The position numbers and the translations under genes are program-made. The notes below the pieces were generated by a model. That model made no database searches. It had not been told where the DNA came from and worked only from the letters and a program-made list of their open reading frames with translations. A stretch of DNA of 52,588 nt from an uncultured Sutterella sp. Its GTDB lineage: Bacteria > Pseudomonadota > Gammaproteobacteria > Burkholderiales > Burkholderiaceae_F. Positions 16,591-24,942 of this stretch are shown here, in pieces (position 1 is the stretch's first letter; the number at the start of each line of letters is the position of its first letter). The stretch lies in NCBI GenBank assembly GCA_949287305.1, contig CASEFX010000016.1, positions 1 to 52,588 on the forward strand. The letters run 5' to 3'.

Positions 16591-16896
16591 TCTCTTTGAT
16601 TTGACGCAAACGCGTGCACCCGCCTCCGGCCGCCCGAACGGGGCCGAACGGTCCCGCGGCGGTCCCTCGAAGCGGGAATTCGGACGCGGGAGACCCCCGG
16701 TCGATGTGAAGGGAAGGGACGACGGTGCGGGAAACGGGTCCGGTCGTGCGAAGAAGCGGCGCCGCCGGGCGCCCGCCTTCGCGGCGGGAAGCGCAGAGGC
16801 CCGTCCGGGGTGAGACGGGGGAGAGGACGACGGGAAGCGGCGCCTGCGCGTCCGATTGCTCCGCGCAGACTAGGAAGGAAGGCCGGAGGCTTTTAG
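16591..16896 (+). ncRNA. Candidate GC-rich structured RNA closed by a long-range 10-bp helix
   Basis: A possible promoter (TAAAAT at 16579-16584, weak -35 TTCTTT) precedes the segment. Ten bases at 16622-16631 are perfectly complementary to 16881-16890, which is directly followed by TTTT. Inside are further GC hairpins, for example CCCGCC-TTCG type near 16760-16790. I looked for RNase P, tmRNA, SRP and 6S signatures and found none. Low confidence, because GC-rich DNA gives such pairings more easily. Confidence 0.3.
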
Positions 16897-16904
16897 GCCC
16901 CCGC

Positions 16905-16947
16905 AAAGAGAAAGACCGACGACGAATCCTGTCATTCGTCGTCGGTC
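16905..16947 (-). terminator. Perfect 14-bp hairpin with T-rich tail
   Basis: The stem 16914-16927 pairs perfectly with 16934-16947 around a 6-base loop. On the minus strand it is followed by TTTCTCTTT; on the plus strand no T tract follows. It therefore points to a minus-strand transcript, although no minus-strand protein gene ends here. Confidence 0.65.
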
Positions 16948-17090
16948 GAAAGGTTGCAGCCTCATCATGAACGTAGGACCAACCACTTCACTTGACCCGT
17001 GCATGAGGAGCTTCACGGGTTCGTCAACCGGCTGCAGGATCAAGGCTACACGAGCCGAAGCAATTTCGCAAATCGCTGTGTCCCCCTCCG
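16905..17090 (-). ncRNA. Candidate small RNA with three stems and a terminator
   Basis: On the minus strand a first hairpin (ACACAGC with GCTCGTGT, capped by GCGATTT-GCG-AAATTGC) is followed by a stem TGCAGCC with GGCTGCA. That stem encloses CCCGTG with CACGGG. A terminator hairpin then follows. The 5' end and promoter are uncertain; TTAATA near 17142-17147 is a weak -10 candidate. I recognise no known family. Confidence 0.4.
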
Positions 17091-17253
17091 CCCTAGACTT
17101 TTCGCCGAAACACCCCCTTTTTTCCTTTCTTTTATCTAGGTATTAACCCGATAATGAACATCACGAAATTTACGTATTTTTTCGTACAATCTTTCCCGTA
17201 TTTTTCCGTCCGCATCATCCGTTCGGCCGAAGGGACGGGACGGAGCAAGGCGG

Positions 17254-17259
17254 TACAAT
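17254..17259 (+). promoter_or_regulatory. -10 box (TACAAT) for the first acyl-CoA synthetase gene
   Basis: TACAAT lies 62 bases upstream of the chosen start at 17322. No good -35 is present. Its position argues against the upstream in-frame ATG at 17154 as the start. Confidence 0.45.
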
Positions 17260-17321
17260 TTCTAATCCACGTGTGCGCCATGACTTTCCAAGGCGCCCCC
17301 GACAGAATCACAACGGTCACG

Positions 17322-19169
17322 ATGTACACAGCCAAGCAACGAATTCTGGACCTCGACGTCCTTTCCACGCTCCCGGAACTCCTGACGCACCACCTCGACA
17401 AGCGTCCCGACGCCGTCGCCTACAAGTTCTACGACCAAAAGGCGAAGGCTTGGCTCGAAAAGAGCTTCAAGGAAACCTTCGAGGACGTCCTCGCTTGGCG
17501 AAAGTCCTTCGCCGCCTATCCCTTCCTGGAACGCGGCGACCGCTGCGCGATGCTCCTGCCCAACTGCTACGAAGCCGTCTGCTTCGACCAGTCGGTGCTC
17601 GCCAACGCGCTCGTTCCCGTGCCGCTTCACGCGATCGACACTCCGAAGTCCTCGGGCTTCATCCTGCGCGACTCGGGCGCGAAGGTGCTCGTGACGAACA
17701 AGCTCCTCAAGTGGAAGCTCATCCGCGAAGCCTGCGAAACGCCCGACCTGCGCCTCGTCGTCATCACGGACGACGAGATCGAGGACGATCCCTCGGCCCC
17801 GATCCCCGTGATGAAGCTTTCGACCTTCCTCACGCTCGGCCGCGACGTCAAGGACCTGCCGATGGGCCCCAAGGGAGACGACCTCGCCGCCCTCGTCTAC
17901 ACGTCGGGCACGACCGGGAACCCCAAGGGCGTGATGCTCACGCACCGCAACGTTCTCTCGAACCTGCGCGGCACGCTCGCCAACATCACGCCCCACGACG
18001 AGGAGCAGTTCCTTTCGTTCCTGCCCCTCTCGCACACCTTCGAGCGCACGGCCTCCTACTACCTGGCGCTCGGCTTGGGCTACCCCCTCGCCTTCAACCG
18101 CTCGATCGCGCATCTGACGGAAGACTTCAAGATCATCCGCCCGACGGTGCTCCTTTCGGTGCCGCGCGTCTACGAAATGGTCTACGCGAAGCTTCGCGAC
18201 GGCCTCGCGAAGAAGTCGGGGTTCGTGCGCTTCCTCTTCAACTGGGCCGTCAACGTCGGCTGGCGCCGCTTCAGCTCGAAAAACGGCATCCCGTGCGAGC
18301 GTCCCCTCTCGTCGATCTTTGATCCCCTCGTCGCGGGCTTCCTCGACCGCAAGGTGGGGCAGACCCTTCGCGACGTCTTCGGCGGACGTCCGCACCTCTA
18401 CATCTCGGGCGGCGCCGCCTTGAGCCCCGCCGTCTCGAAGATCTTCTGCGCCCTCGGCATCCCCGTCATGCAGGGCTACGGCATGACCGAAACGAGTCCG
18501 ATCATCGCCGTGAACCGCCAGGACTGGAACCACCCGAGCACGGTGGGTCCGGCCGTCTCGAACCTCGAAGTGCGCCTCTCCGAAGAGGGCGAACTGCAGG
18601 TGCGCGGCCCCTCCGTCATGAAGGGCTACTGGAACCGTCCCGACGCGACGAAGGAAATCTTCACGCCCGACGGCTGGCTTCGCACGGGCGACGTCTGCGA
18701 AATCTACGACGACGGCTACATCCGCATCACGGGCCGAATCAAGGAAATCATCGTCACCTCGACGGGCGAAAAGGTTCCGCCCGCCGACCTCGAGGCCGCC
18801 ATTCAGGAGGATCCCCTCTTCGCGCAAGCCATGGTGTTGGGCGACGACCGTCCCTTCATCTCCGCGATCACCGTCGTGAATCCGGAAGTCTGGACGAAGT
18901 TCTGCGAAGAGCTCGGGCTCGACCCGAAGGATCCGGCCTCGCTCAAGTCGAAGGAGGCGAAGGCCGCCGCGCTTCGCCGCATCAAGCACGCCACGCGCGG
19001 CTTCCCGAACTACGGCGTTCCGCGCCAGGTGACGCTTCTCACCGACGACTGGTCGATCGAGTCGGGCTTCCTCACGCCCACGCTCAAACTCAAGCGCCGC
19101 GTCGTCATGGCAACCTACGCCAAGGAAATCGAAGAGATGTACGAGACGCTCGAACGCAAGAGCGCCTGA
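17322..19169 (+). CDS. Long-chain fatty acid-CoA ligase (AMP-forming), copy 1
   Basis: 615 residues from the ATG at 17322. The AMP-binding signature YTSGTTGNPKG starts at residue 193. GYGMTETSP, GWLRTGD and [11 protein letters not shown] (the catalytic lysine region) follow in order, so the enzyme should be active. It resembles the FAA1/ACSL type rather than E. coli FadD. The start is uncertain: neither 17322 nor 17280 has a clear ribosome site, but alignment with the paralogue downstream favours 17322. It activates fatty acids to acyl-CoA in the cytoplasm or at the membrane. Confidence 0.87.
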   Translation: MYTAKQRILDLDVLSTLPELLTHHLDKRPDAVAYKFYDQKAKAWLEKSFKETFEDVLAWRKSFAAYPFLERGDRCAMLLPNCYEAVCFDQSVLANALVPVPLHAIDTPKSSGFILRDSGAKVLVTNKLLKWKLIREACETPDLRLVVITDDEIEDDPSAPIPVMKLSTFLTLGRDVKDLPMGPKGDDLAALVYTSGTTGNPKGVMLTHRNVLSNLRGTLANITPHDEEQFLSFLPLSHTFERTASYYLALGLGYPLAFNRSIAHLTEDFKIIRPTVLLSVPRVYEMVYAKLRDGLAKKSGFVRFLFNWAVNVGWRRFSSKNGIPCERPLSSIFDPLVAGFLDRKVGQTLRDVFGGRPHLYISGGAALSPAVSKIFCALGIPVMQGYGMTETSPIIAVNRQDWNHPSTVGPAVSNLEVRLSEEGELQVRGPSVMKGYWNRPDATKEIFTPDGWLRTGDVCEIYDDGYIRITGRIKEIIVTSTGEKVPPADLEAAIQEDPLFAQAMVLGDDRPFISAITVVNPEVWTKFCEELGLDPKDPASLKSKEAKAAALRRIKHATRGFPNYGVPRQVTLLTDDWSIESGFLTPTLKLKRRVVMATYAKEIEEMYETLERKSA

Positions 19170-19186
19170 TCCGCCGAAAAAAAGTC

Positions 19187-19225
19187 GGGGTGCGCGGCAA
19201 ATCGCCTTAGCGCACCCCCTTTTTT
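19187..19225 (+). terminator. Terminator after acyl-CoA synthetase copy 1
   Basis: An 8-bp stem (19187-19194 with 19211-19218) with an internal GGC/GCC pair is followed by a C and six T residues. The T tract merges into the -35 element of the next gene. Confidence 0.88.
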
Positions 19226-19251
19226 GGCGTCCAAACTCAGTAAGATACTTT
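19224..19251 (+). promoter_or_regulatory. Promoter of acyl-CoA synthetase copy 2
   Basis: TTGGCG (19224-19229) and TACTTT (19246-19251) are spaced by 16 bp; GATACT, shifted by two bases, is an alternative -10. The start codon follows 35 bases later. Confidence 0.5.
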
Positions 19252-19285
19252 CCAACGTTCAACACACTTTTCCGGGGGATCTCTC

Positions 19286-21127
19286 GTGACCTCTTCCGAC
19301 CACTCCTTCGTGTACGACTTCCGCTCGATTCCCGAAATGCTCGAGCACGCCCGTCTGACGTGGCCCGATCGGGAAGCCTTCCGTCAGTTCGACTACGGTG
19401 AAAACGTCTGGGTTTCGACCACCTGGAGTCAGTACCACGCCCGCGTGCAGGCCTGGCGCCGCGCCTTCAAGGCGATGGGCCTTGAAAAGGGCGAACGCGT
19501 CGCGATGCTCCTCACCAATTCGCTCGACGCCGTCACCTTCGACTCGGCCGCGCTCTCGAACGGTCTCGTCCCCGTGCCGCTGCACGCCATCGACACGCCG
19601 GGCGCCTGCGCCTACATCCTGAAGGACTCGAACGCCCGCTTTCTCGTCACCACGGCCCGCGCGCGCTGGAACGCGATCGCGGCCGCCGGCACGCACCTTC
19701 CGGATCTGAAGCAGGTGGTGCTCCTCAACGAAACCGAGTCGCCCGAATTCGACGGGACGCTCCCGCGCGTCGACGCCGCCCGCGTGTGGCTCGCCCGCGG
19801 CGAAGCCGTGACCGACGAAGAACTCCCCGCCTTCCCGGGCTGGGACGACCTCGCGGGCCTCATCTACACCTCGGGCACGACGGGCCGCCCCAAGGGCGTG
19901 ATGCTCTCGCACGGCAACATCGTCTCGAACGTGCAGCAGATCTCGCGCGTGTGCGACGTCTGCGAAGAGGACGTCTACCTCTCCTACCTTCCCTTCTCGC
20001 ACACCTTCGAGCGCACGGTCGCGCACTACACGGCCATGGCGCACGGGGCGTCGCTTGCGTTCGCGCGCTCCGTCGCGAACCTCGAGCACGACCTGATCGA
20101 AGTGCGCCCGACGCTTCTCTGCTCGGTGCCGCGCGTCTACGAGCGCATCTATCAGAAGATTCAGACGGAATTGGCCCGCGGGTCCGACCGCGACCGCTAT
20201 CTCACCGAGTGGATGCTCGAAGTGGGCTGGCGCCGCTTTGCGAAGAAGAACGACCTCCCCGTCGAGAGCACGCCCCGCATGTGCCTTGACGACGAAGTGC
20301 ATCCGATTCTCGACCGCGAAGTCGCCCGCAAGATCCGCAAGATGTTCGGCGGACGCCTTCGCGCCACCTTCGCGGGCGGGGCGTCCCTCAACTACACCGT
20401 CGCGAAGTTCTTCAGCGCCATGGGCCTCAACATTCAGCAGGTCTACGGCCTCACCGAAACGAGCCCGATTCTCTCGTGGTCGACACCGGAAGGGAACCAC
20501 CCCGACACGGTGGGTCTCCCCGCCCCGGGCACCGAAGCGCGCCTCGGCGAAAACGACGAACTCCAGGTGAAGGGTCCGCAGGTGATGCAGGGCTACTGGA
20601 ACCGTCCGGAAGACACCAAGGCCGCCTTCACCGAAGACGGCTGGTTCCGCACGGGCGACCAGGCCGACCTCTCCGACGGCGGACGCGTGCGCATCAAGGG
20701 CCGCATCAAGGAAATCATCGTCACCTCGACGGGCGAAAAGATCGCGCCGGTGGACGTGGAATTCGCCATGCAGAGCGACCGCCTCTTCGAGCAGGCGCTC
20801 GTGATCGGCGAAAAGCGTCCCTTCGTCGCCGCGCTCGTCGTCGTAAACGACGCCGAATGGCACGACCTCTGCGCAAGTCTTCAGCTCGATCCGGAAGATC
20901 CGGCGACGCTCGTCTCGCGCGACGCGCAGCGAGCCGTCATCCGCCGCATCCGCGCCGCGACGAAGACCTTCCCGCAGTATGGCGTTCCGCGCGCCGTCGG
21001 GATTCTGCGCACGCCCTGGACGGTCGAAAACGAACTCCTCACCTCCACGATGAAGTTGAAGCGCCGCACCATCTGCGAACGCTTCTCGACCCTGATCGAC
21101 CAGATGTACGCCGAAATCAACGCCTGA
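19286..21127 (+). CDS. Long-chain fatty acid-CoA ligase (AMP-forming), copy 2
   Basis: 613 residues with a GTG start at 19286 preceded by GGGGG. Motifs are [29 protein letters not shown] and [11 protein letters not shown]. It is a clear paralogue of copy 1, with long shared blocks such as SHTFERT, SVPRVYE and VGWRRF. Each copy has its own promoter and terminator, so they are probably expressed separately, perhaps with different chain-length preference. This is inferred from the arrangement and not shown. Confidence 0.88.
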   Translation: MTSSDHSFVYDFRSIPEMLEHARLTWPDREAFRQFDYGENVWVSTTWSQYHARVQAWRRAFKAMGLEKGERVAMLLTNSLDAVTFDSAALSNGLVPVPLHAIDTPGACAYILKDSNARFLVTTARARWNAIAAAGTHLPDLKQVVLLNETESPEFDGTLPRVDAARVWLARGEAVTDEELPAFPGWDDLAGLIYTSGTTGRPKGVMLSHGNIVSNVQQISRVCDVCEEDVYLSYLPFSHTFERTVAHYTAMAHGASLAFARSVANLEHDLIEVRPTLLCSVPRVYERIYQKIQTELARGSDRDRYLTEWMLEVGWRRFAKKNDLPVESTPRMCLDDEVHPILDREVARKIRKMFGGRLRATFAGGASLNYTVAKFFSAMGLNIQQVYGLTETSPILSWSTPEGNHPDTVGLPAPGTEARLGENDELQVKGPQVMQGYWNRPEDTKAAFTEDGWFRTGDQADLSDGGRVRIKGRIKEIIVTSTGEKIAPVDVEFAMQSDRLFEQALVIGEKRPFVAALVVVNDAEWHDLCASLQLDPEDPATLVSRDAQRAVIRRIRAATKTFPQYGVPRAVGILRTPWTVENELLTSTMKLKRRTICERFSTLIDQMYAEINA

Positions 21128-21148
21128 GGCTGTCGATTCTCGCCACGA

Positions 21149-21177
21149 GGGGCTCCGACGGTTCGGAGCCCCTTTTT
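21149..21177 (+). terminator. Terminator after acyl-CoA synthetase copy 2
   Basis: A perfect 10-bp stem (21149-21158 with 21163-21172) with a CGGT loop is followed by five T residues. Confidence 0.95.
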
Positions 21178-21251
21178 GCATTCCCGCGCATGGCGTTGCG
21201 GATTTTTCGAAGTCTCACTCGGAAAAATTTCAGAAAATTTTTCCGATTTTT

Positions 21252-21280
21252 CCCACACTTCTCGGGAAAATGCTTATACT
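21252..21280 (+). promoter_or_regulatory. Promoter for the guaB leader
   Basis: TATACT (21275-21280) with CCCACA at 17-bp spacing (21252-21257) would start a leader about 225 bases long. The -10 is good, the -35 only partly so. Confidence 0.5.
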
Positions 21281-21397
21281 GCGTTCGCAAACCAATCCCG
21301 CGTCCTCCCGACGCATCGATTTCGCCCCTCACGGAGCTTGAGATCTGCGTCGGATTGCAAAGGGCCCCTTCGGGATTTTCGGGGTTTGCAGTGAATG

Positions 21398-21427
21398 CGC
21401 GCTGCACCGATGGTCGGCGCGTTTTTT
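21398..21427 (+). terminator. First terminator in the guaB leader
   Basis: A 7-bp stem with one T-G wobble (21398-21404 with 21415-21421) and a 10-base loop is followed by six T residues. Confidence 0.75.
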
Positions 21428-21461
21428 GCTACCTGCACGCCCCTCTGAATCAAATAAGACT

Positions 21462-21494
21462 GCGGACGGCTTCGCCGTTTGCCGATTTTTTTTT
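21462..21494 (+). terminator. Second terminator, 17 bases before the guaB start
   Basis: A 9-bp stem with two G-T wobbles (21462-21470 with 21474-21482) and a TTC loop is followed by CGA and nine T residues. It lies so close to the guaB ATG (21511) that transcription of guaB must pass through it. Confidence 0.8.
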
Positions 21495-21510
21495 GTTCTC
21501 AGAGGTAGTT

Positions 21511-22977
21511 ATGCGTCTTCTTCAGAAAGCCCTCACCTTCGACGACGTTCTGCTCGTCCCCGCCCACTCGACCGTCCTCCCGCGCGACACCGTCCTCTCC
21601 ACGAAGATCTCCCGTGGCCTCACGCTCAACATCCCGATGGTTTCCGCCGCCATGGACACGGTGACGGAAGCGAACCTCGCCATCGCGCTTGCGCAGGAAG
21701 GCGGCATCGGCTTCATCCACAAGAACCTCTCGGCCGACCTTCAGGCCGCCGAAGTCGCCAAGGTGAAGCGCCACGAAGCGGGCGTCGTCGCCGAACCGAT
21801 CACGATCGGTCCCGACATGCTCGTGGGCGACGTCATCCGCCTCGCCCGTGAACACCGCATTTCCGGTCTTCCCGTCGTCGACGGCAAGAAGGTCCTCGGC
21901 ATGGTCACAAACCGCGACCTCCGCTTTGAAACCCGCATGTCGATCCCCGTTCGCGAAGTCATGACGCCGCGCGAACGCCTCGTCACGGTCCGTGAAGGCG
22001 CCTCGCTCGAAGAAGCCAAGGCCCTCATGCACCAGCACCGCCTCGAACGCGTTCTCGTCGTCGACGCCGACTTCAACCTCGCCGGCCTCATGACGGTGAA
22101 GGACATCACGAAGGCGACCGACCACCCGTTCGCCGCCAAGGACGCCCAGGGCAAGCTCCTCGTGGGCGCCGCCGTCGGCGTGGGTGCCGGCACCGAAGAA
22201 CGCATTGAAAAGCTCGTCGACGCCGGCGTCGACGTCATCGTGGTCGACACCGCCCACGGTCACTCCGAAGGCGTTCTCAACCGCGTCAAGTGGGTCAAGG
22301 AACACTATCCCAACCTCCAGGTCATCGGCGGCAACATCGCCACCGCGGCCGCCGCTCTCGCCCTCGTTGACCACGGCGCCGACGGCGTCAAGGTCGGCAT
22401 CGGCCCGGGCTCGATTTGTACGACCCGCATCGTCGCCGGTGTCGGCGTTCCGCAGATCTCGGCCGTCTCCAACGTCGCCAAGGCCCTCGAAGGCACGGGC
22501 GTTCCCCTGATCGCCGACGGCGGCATCCGCTTCTCGGGCGACATCGCCAAGGCCATCGCCGCGGGCGCCAACGCCGTCATGATGGGCGGCATGTTCGCCG
22601 GCACGGAAGAAGCCCCGGGCGAAGTCATCCTCTACCAGGGCCGCTCCTACAAGTCCTACCGCGGCATGGGCAGCCTCGGCGCCATGGGCAAGGGCTCGGC
22701 CGACCGCTACTTCCAGGACAACAACCAGGGCAACCTCGACAAGCTCGTTCCGGAAGGCATCGAAGGCATGGTTCCCTTCAAGGGCTCCGTCTCCTCGATC
22801 ATCTATCAGATGCTCGGCGGTCTTCGCAGCTCCATGGGCTACTGCGGCTGCCGCACGATCGACGAAATGCGCACCCGCGCCGAATTCGTCGAAATCACCG
22901 CGGCCGGCATGCGTGAATCGCACGTCCACGACGTGAAGATCACGAAGGAAGCCCCGAACTATCGTCAGGAACACTGA
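21511..22977 (+). CDS. guaB: Inosine-5'-monophosphate dehydrogenase
   Basis: 488 residues, full length for the family. It starts with [11 protein letters not shown] and has two CBS domains at about 95-205. The catalytic Cys303 lies in GPGSICTTR, and the NAD/IMP loops [10 protein letters not shown] and [10 protein letters not shown] are present. It oxidises IMP to XMP, the committed step to GMP. The start is fixed by AGAGG five bases upstream. guaA, the next enzyme, follows 204 bases downstream with a terminator between. Codon use is strongly biased, as expected for a highly expressed gene. Confidence 0.98.
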   Translation: MRLLQKALTFDDVLLVPAHSTVLPRDTVLSTKISRGLTLNIPMVSAAMDTVTEANLAIALAQEGGIGFIHKNLSADLQAAEVAKVKRHEAGVVAEPITIGPDMLVGDVIRLAREHRISGLPVVDGKKVLGMVTNRDLRFETRMSIPVREVMTPRERLVTVREGASLEEAKALMHQHRLERVLVVDADFNLAGLMTVKDITKATDHPFAAKDAQGKLLVGAAVGVGAGTEERIEKLVDAGVDVIVVDTAHGHSEGVLNRVKWVKEHYPNLQVIGGNIATAAAALALVDHGADGVKVGIGPGSICTTRIVAGVGVPQISAVSNVAKALEGTGVPLIADGGIRFSGDIAKAIAAGANAVMMGGMFAGTEEAPGEVILYQGRSYKSYRGMGSLGAMGKGSADRYFQDNNQGNLDKLVPEGIEGMVPFKGSVSSIIYQMLGGLRSSMGYCGCRTIDEMRTRAEFVEITAAGMRESHVHDVKITKEAPNYRQEH

Positions 22978-23018
22978 TCGAACGGACCGATCCGTACGGA
23001 TCGTTGACTTCCATCTGA

Positions 23019-23055
23019 GCGGATCGGTCCTTCGGGACCGGTCCGCTTCGTTTTT
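23019..23055 (+). terminator. Terminator after guaB
   Basis: A 12-bp stem (23019-23030 with 23035-23046, one T-G wobble) with a TTCG tetraloop is followed by TTCGTTTTT. The same 5' strand is also preceded by GGACCGATCCG (22984-22994), which could compete for pairing with 23020-23030. Confidence 0.9.
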
Positions 23056-23181
23056 CTCCCCCGTGAATCCCCTAGAGAGGCGCGCTTTCTGCTAAAGTCT
23101 CCCCTGTCTCAAATTCGGCCGATTCACGTTGCACAATCGGCTCGGCCACCGATTTTTTCCATTCTTAGGTCCAACGCATCC

Positions 23182-24747
23182 ATGTCTCACGACCGCATTC
23201 TCATTCTCGACTTCGGCAGCCAGGTGACGCAGCTCATCGCCCGCCGCGTGCGCGAAGCCCACGTTTACTGCGAAGTTCACCCCAACGACGTCTCCGCCGA
23301 CTTCATCCGCTCGTTCGACCCGAAGGGCATCATCCTCTCGGGCTCGCACATGAGCGCCTATGAAGAATCGAACGACCAGGCGAGCGAAGCCGTCTTCACC
23401 GCGGGCGTTCCCGTCCTCGGCATCTGCTACGGCATGCAGACGATGGCCCAGCAGCTCGGCGGCAAGGTCGAGTCGGGCGCCAAGCGCGAATTCGGCTACG
23501 CCGAAGTGCGCGCCCACAACCACACGCGTCTTCTCGAAGGCATCGAAGACTTCAAGAGCGAAGACGGCCACGGCATGCTCAAGGTCTGGATGAGCCACGG
23601 CGACAAGGTCACGGAACTCCCCCCGGGCTTCAAGGTCATGTGCTCGACGCCCTCGTGCCCGATCGCCGGCATGTGCGACGAAGAACGCGGCTTCTACGCC
23701 CTGCAGTTCCACCCCGAAGTGACGCACACCGTCAAGGGCCGCGCCATGCTCGAGCGCTTCGTCCTCGACATCTGCGGCTGCCAGCCCGACTGGATCATGG
23801 GCGACTACGTCGCCGAAGCCATCGCCAAGATCCGTGATCAAGTCGGCGACGAAGAAGTCATTCTCGGCCTCTCGGGCGGCGTCGACAGCTCGGTCGCCGC
23901 GGCCCTCATCCACCGCGCCATCGGCAAGCAGCTCACCTGCGTCTTCGTCGACAACGGTCTTCTCCGCAAGAACGAACGCGAGCAGGTCCGCGAAACCTTC
24001 GAAAAGAACATGGGTCTCAAGCTCGTCGTCGTCGACGCCGTGGACCGCTTCATGAACGCGCTCGCGGGCGTCACCGATCCCGAACAGAAGCGCAAGATCA
24101 TCGGCCGCGAATTCGTGGAAATCTTCCAGGAAGAAGCTTCGAAGCTCACGCAGGCCAAGTGGCTCGCCCAGGGCACGATCTATCCGGACGTCATCGAATC
24201 CGCCGGCGCCAAGACGAAGAAGGCCAAGACCATCAAGTCGCACCACAACGTGGGCGGCCTTCCCGACACGCTTCACCTGAAGCTTCTCGAACCGCTGCGC
24301 GACCTCTTCAAGGACGAAGTCCGCGAACTCGGCGTCGAACTCGGTCTTCCGGCCGAAATGGTCTACCGTCACCCCTTCCCGGGTCCGGGTCTGGGCGTTC
24401 GCATCCTCGGCGAAGTGAAGCGCGAATACGCCGACCTTCTCCGTGAAGCCGACGCGATCTTCATCGAAGAACTCCGCAACGCCGGTCTCTACGACAAGGT
24501 GAGCCAGGCCTTCGTGGTCTTCCTCCCGGTGAAGTCCGTGGGCGTCATGGGCGACGGCCGTACCTACGAATGGGTCGTGAGCCTGCGCTCCGTCGAAACC
24601 TCCGACTTCATGACGGCGCACTGGAGCCACCTCCCGTACGACCTCCTCGGCAAGGTTTCGAACCGCATCATCAACGAAGTGCGCGGCATCAACCGAGTCG
24701 TCTACGACGTCTCCGGCAAGCCGCCCGCCACGATCGAATGGGAATGA
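23182..24747 (+). CDS. guaA: GMP synthase (glutamine-hydrolysing)
   Basis: 521 residues. The N-terminal class I amidotransferase has the nucleophile Cys82 in GICYGMQ and a QFHPEV triad motif. The ATP pyrophosphatase domain has [13 protein letters not shown], and the C-terminal dimerisation domain ends in the family-typical PPATIEWE. It converts XMP to GMP using glutamine and ATP. A possible extended -10 (TGCTAAAGT, about 23089-23097) suggests its own promoter in addition to any read-through from guaB. Confidence 0.98.
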   Translation: MSHDRILILDFGSQVTQLIARRVREAHVYCEVHPNDVSADFIRSFDPKGIILSGSHMSAYEESNDQASEAVFTAGVPVLGICYGMQTMAQQLGGKVESGAKREFGYAEVRAHNHTRLLEGIEDFKSEDGHGMLKVWMSHGDKVTELPPGFKVMCSTPSCPIAGMCDEERGFYALQFHPEVTHTVKGRAMLERFVLDICGCQPDWIMGDYVAEAIAKIRDQVGDEEVILGLSGGVDSSVAAALIHRAIGKQLTCVFVDNGLLRKNEREQVRETFEKNMGLKLVVVDAVDRFMNALAGVTDPEQKRKIIGREFVEIFQEEASKLTQAKWLAQGTIYPDVIESAGAKTKKAKTIKSHHNVGGLPDTLHLKLLEPLRDLFKDEVRELGVELGLPAEMVYRHPFPGPGLGVRILGEVKREYADLLREADAIFIEELRNAGLYDKVSQAFVVFLPVKSVGVMGDGRTYEWVVSLRSVETSDFMTAHWSHLPYDLLGKVSNRIINEVRGINRVVYDVSGKPPATIEWE

Positions 24748-24777
24748 TCGGTTGATCACTTCCTGATCTGATTCGAA

Positions 24778-24806
24778 CCCCCTGAGCTCCGCAGCGCAGG
24801 GGGTTT
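24778..24806 (+). terminator. Probable terminator after guaA
   Basis: CCCCCTG (24778-24784) pairs with CAGGGGG (24797-24803), followed by TTTGTCGTTT. The T tract is interrupted, so termination may be partial. Confidence 0.65.
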
Positions 24807-24942
24807 GTCGTTTCAGGGGTTCTGTCGGCCTCTTGAAGCCGGCCGTTCGAACGACGTCTTTGTCGCCTCACCCGATGCCGGCACTCGAAGGGGAAGTCCC
24901 CGATCGGCTAGACTTCTAGGCTGATTCTCCTTCGAGGACGTC

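Larger units (their letters stand above)
16163..17321. other. Gene-free region of 1.16 kb between nrdD and the first acyl-CoA synthetase
   Basis: I find no credible protein gene here. It holds the nrdD control region (16163-16300), a GC-rich segment bounded by complementary 10-mers (16622-16890), a perfect 14-bp hairpin (16914-16947) and a folded segment at 16950-17090. The acyl-CoA synthetase promoter is at its right end. Open frames in the segment are low-complexity Arg/Gly/Pro-rich readings of GC-rich DNA. Confidence 0.6.
21287..21510 (+). promoter_or_regulatory. guaB leader with two tandem terminators and possible Shine-Dalgarno sequestration
   Basis: The leader contains a hairpin at 21300-21314, a bulged hairpin (GCAAA...CCCC, 21357-21368, with GGGGTTTGC, 21381-21389), terminator 1 (21398-21427) and terminator 2 (21462-21494). 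CCTCTGA at 21442-21448 can also pair with TCAGAGG at 21499-21505, which covers the guaB ribosome site AGAGG. This arrangement suggests premature termination plus translational control of guaB, perhaps by a purine-related signal. It matches no riboswitch class I can recall. Alternatively 21287-21427 is a separate small RNA gene. Confidence 0.55.

Noticed and set aside
16591..17090. RNase P RNA, tmRNA, SRP RNA or 6S RNA in the 1.16-kb gap
   Set aside because: No GAGGAAAGTCC/ACAGAACCC motifs, no tRNA-like end, no GGAAG-type SRP loop and no recognisable 6S consensus on either strand.
17000..17146. Short plus-strand frame starting at a GTG (residues like ELHGFVNRLQDQGY), suggestive of an integrase or transposase remnant
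   Set aside because: Only about 46 codons, no catalytic motif, no ribosome site, and it overlaps a folded segment; too little to support a mobile element.
20476..21510. In-frame upstream extension of guaB starting at 20476
   Set aside because: The extension crosses the acyl-CoA synthetase gene, its terminator and the guaB leader; the IMP dehydrogenase family starts at 21511 with a ribosome site.
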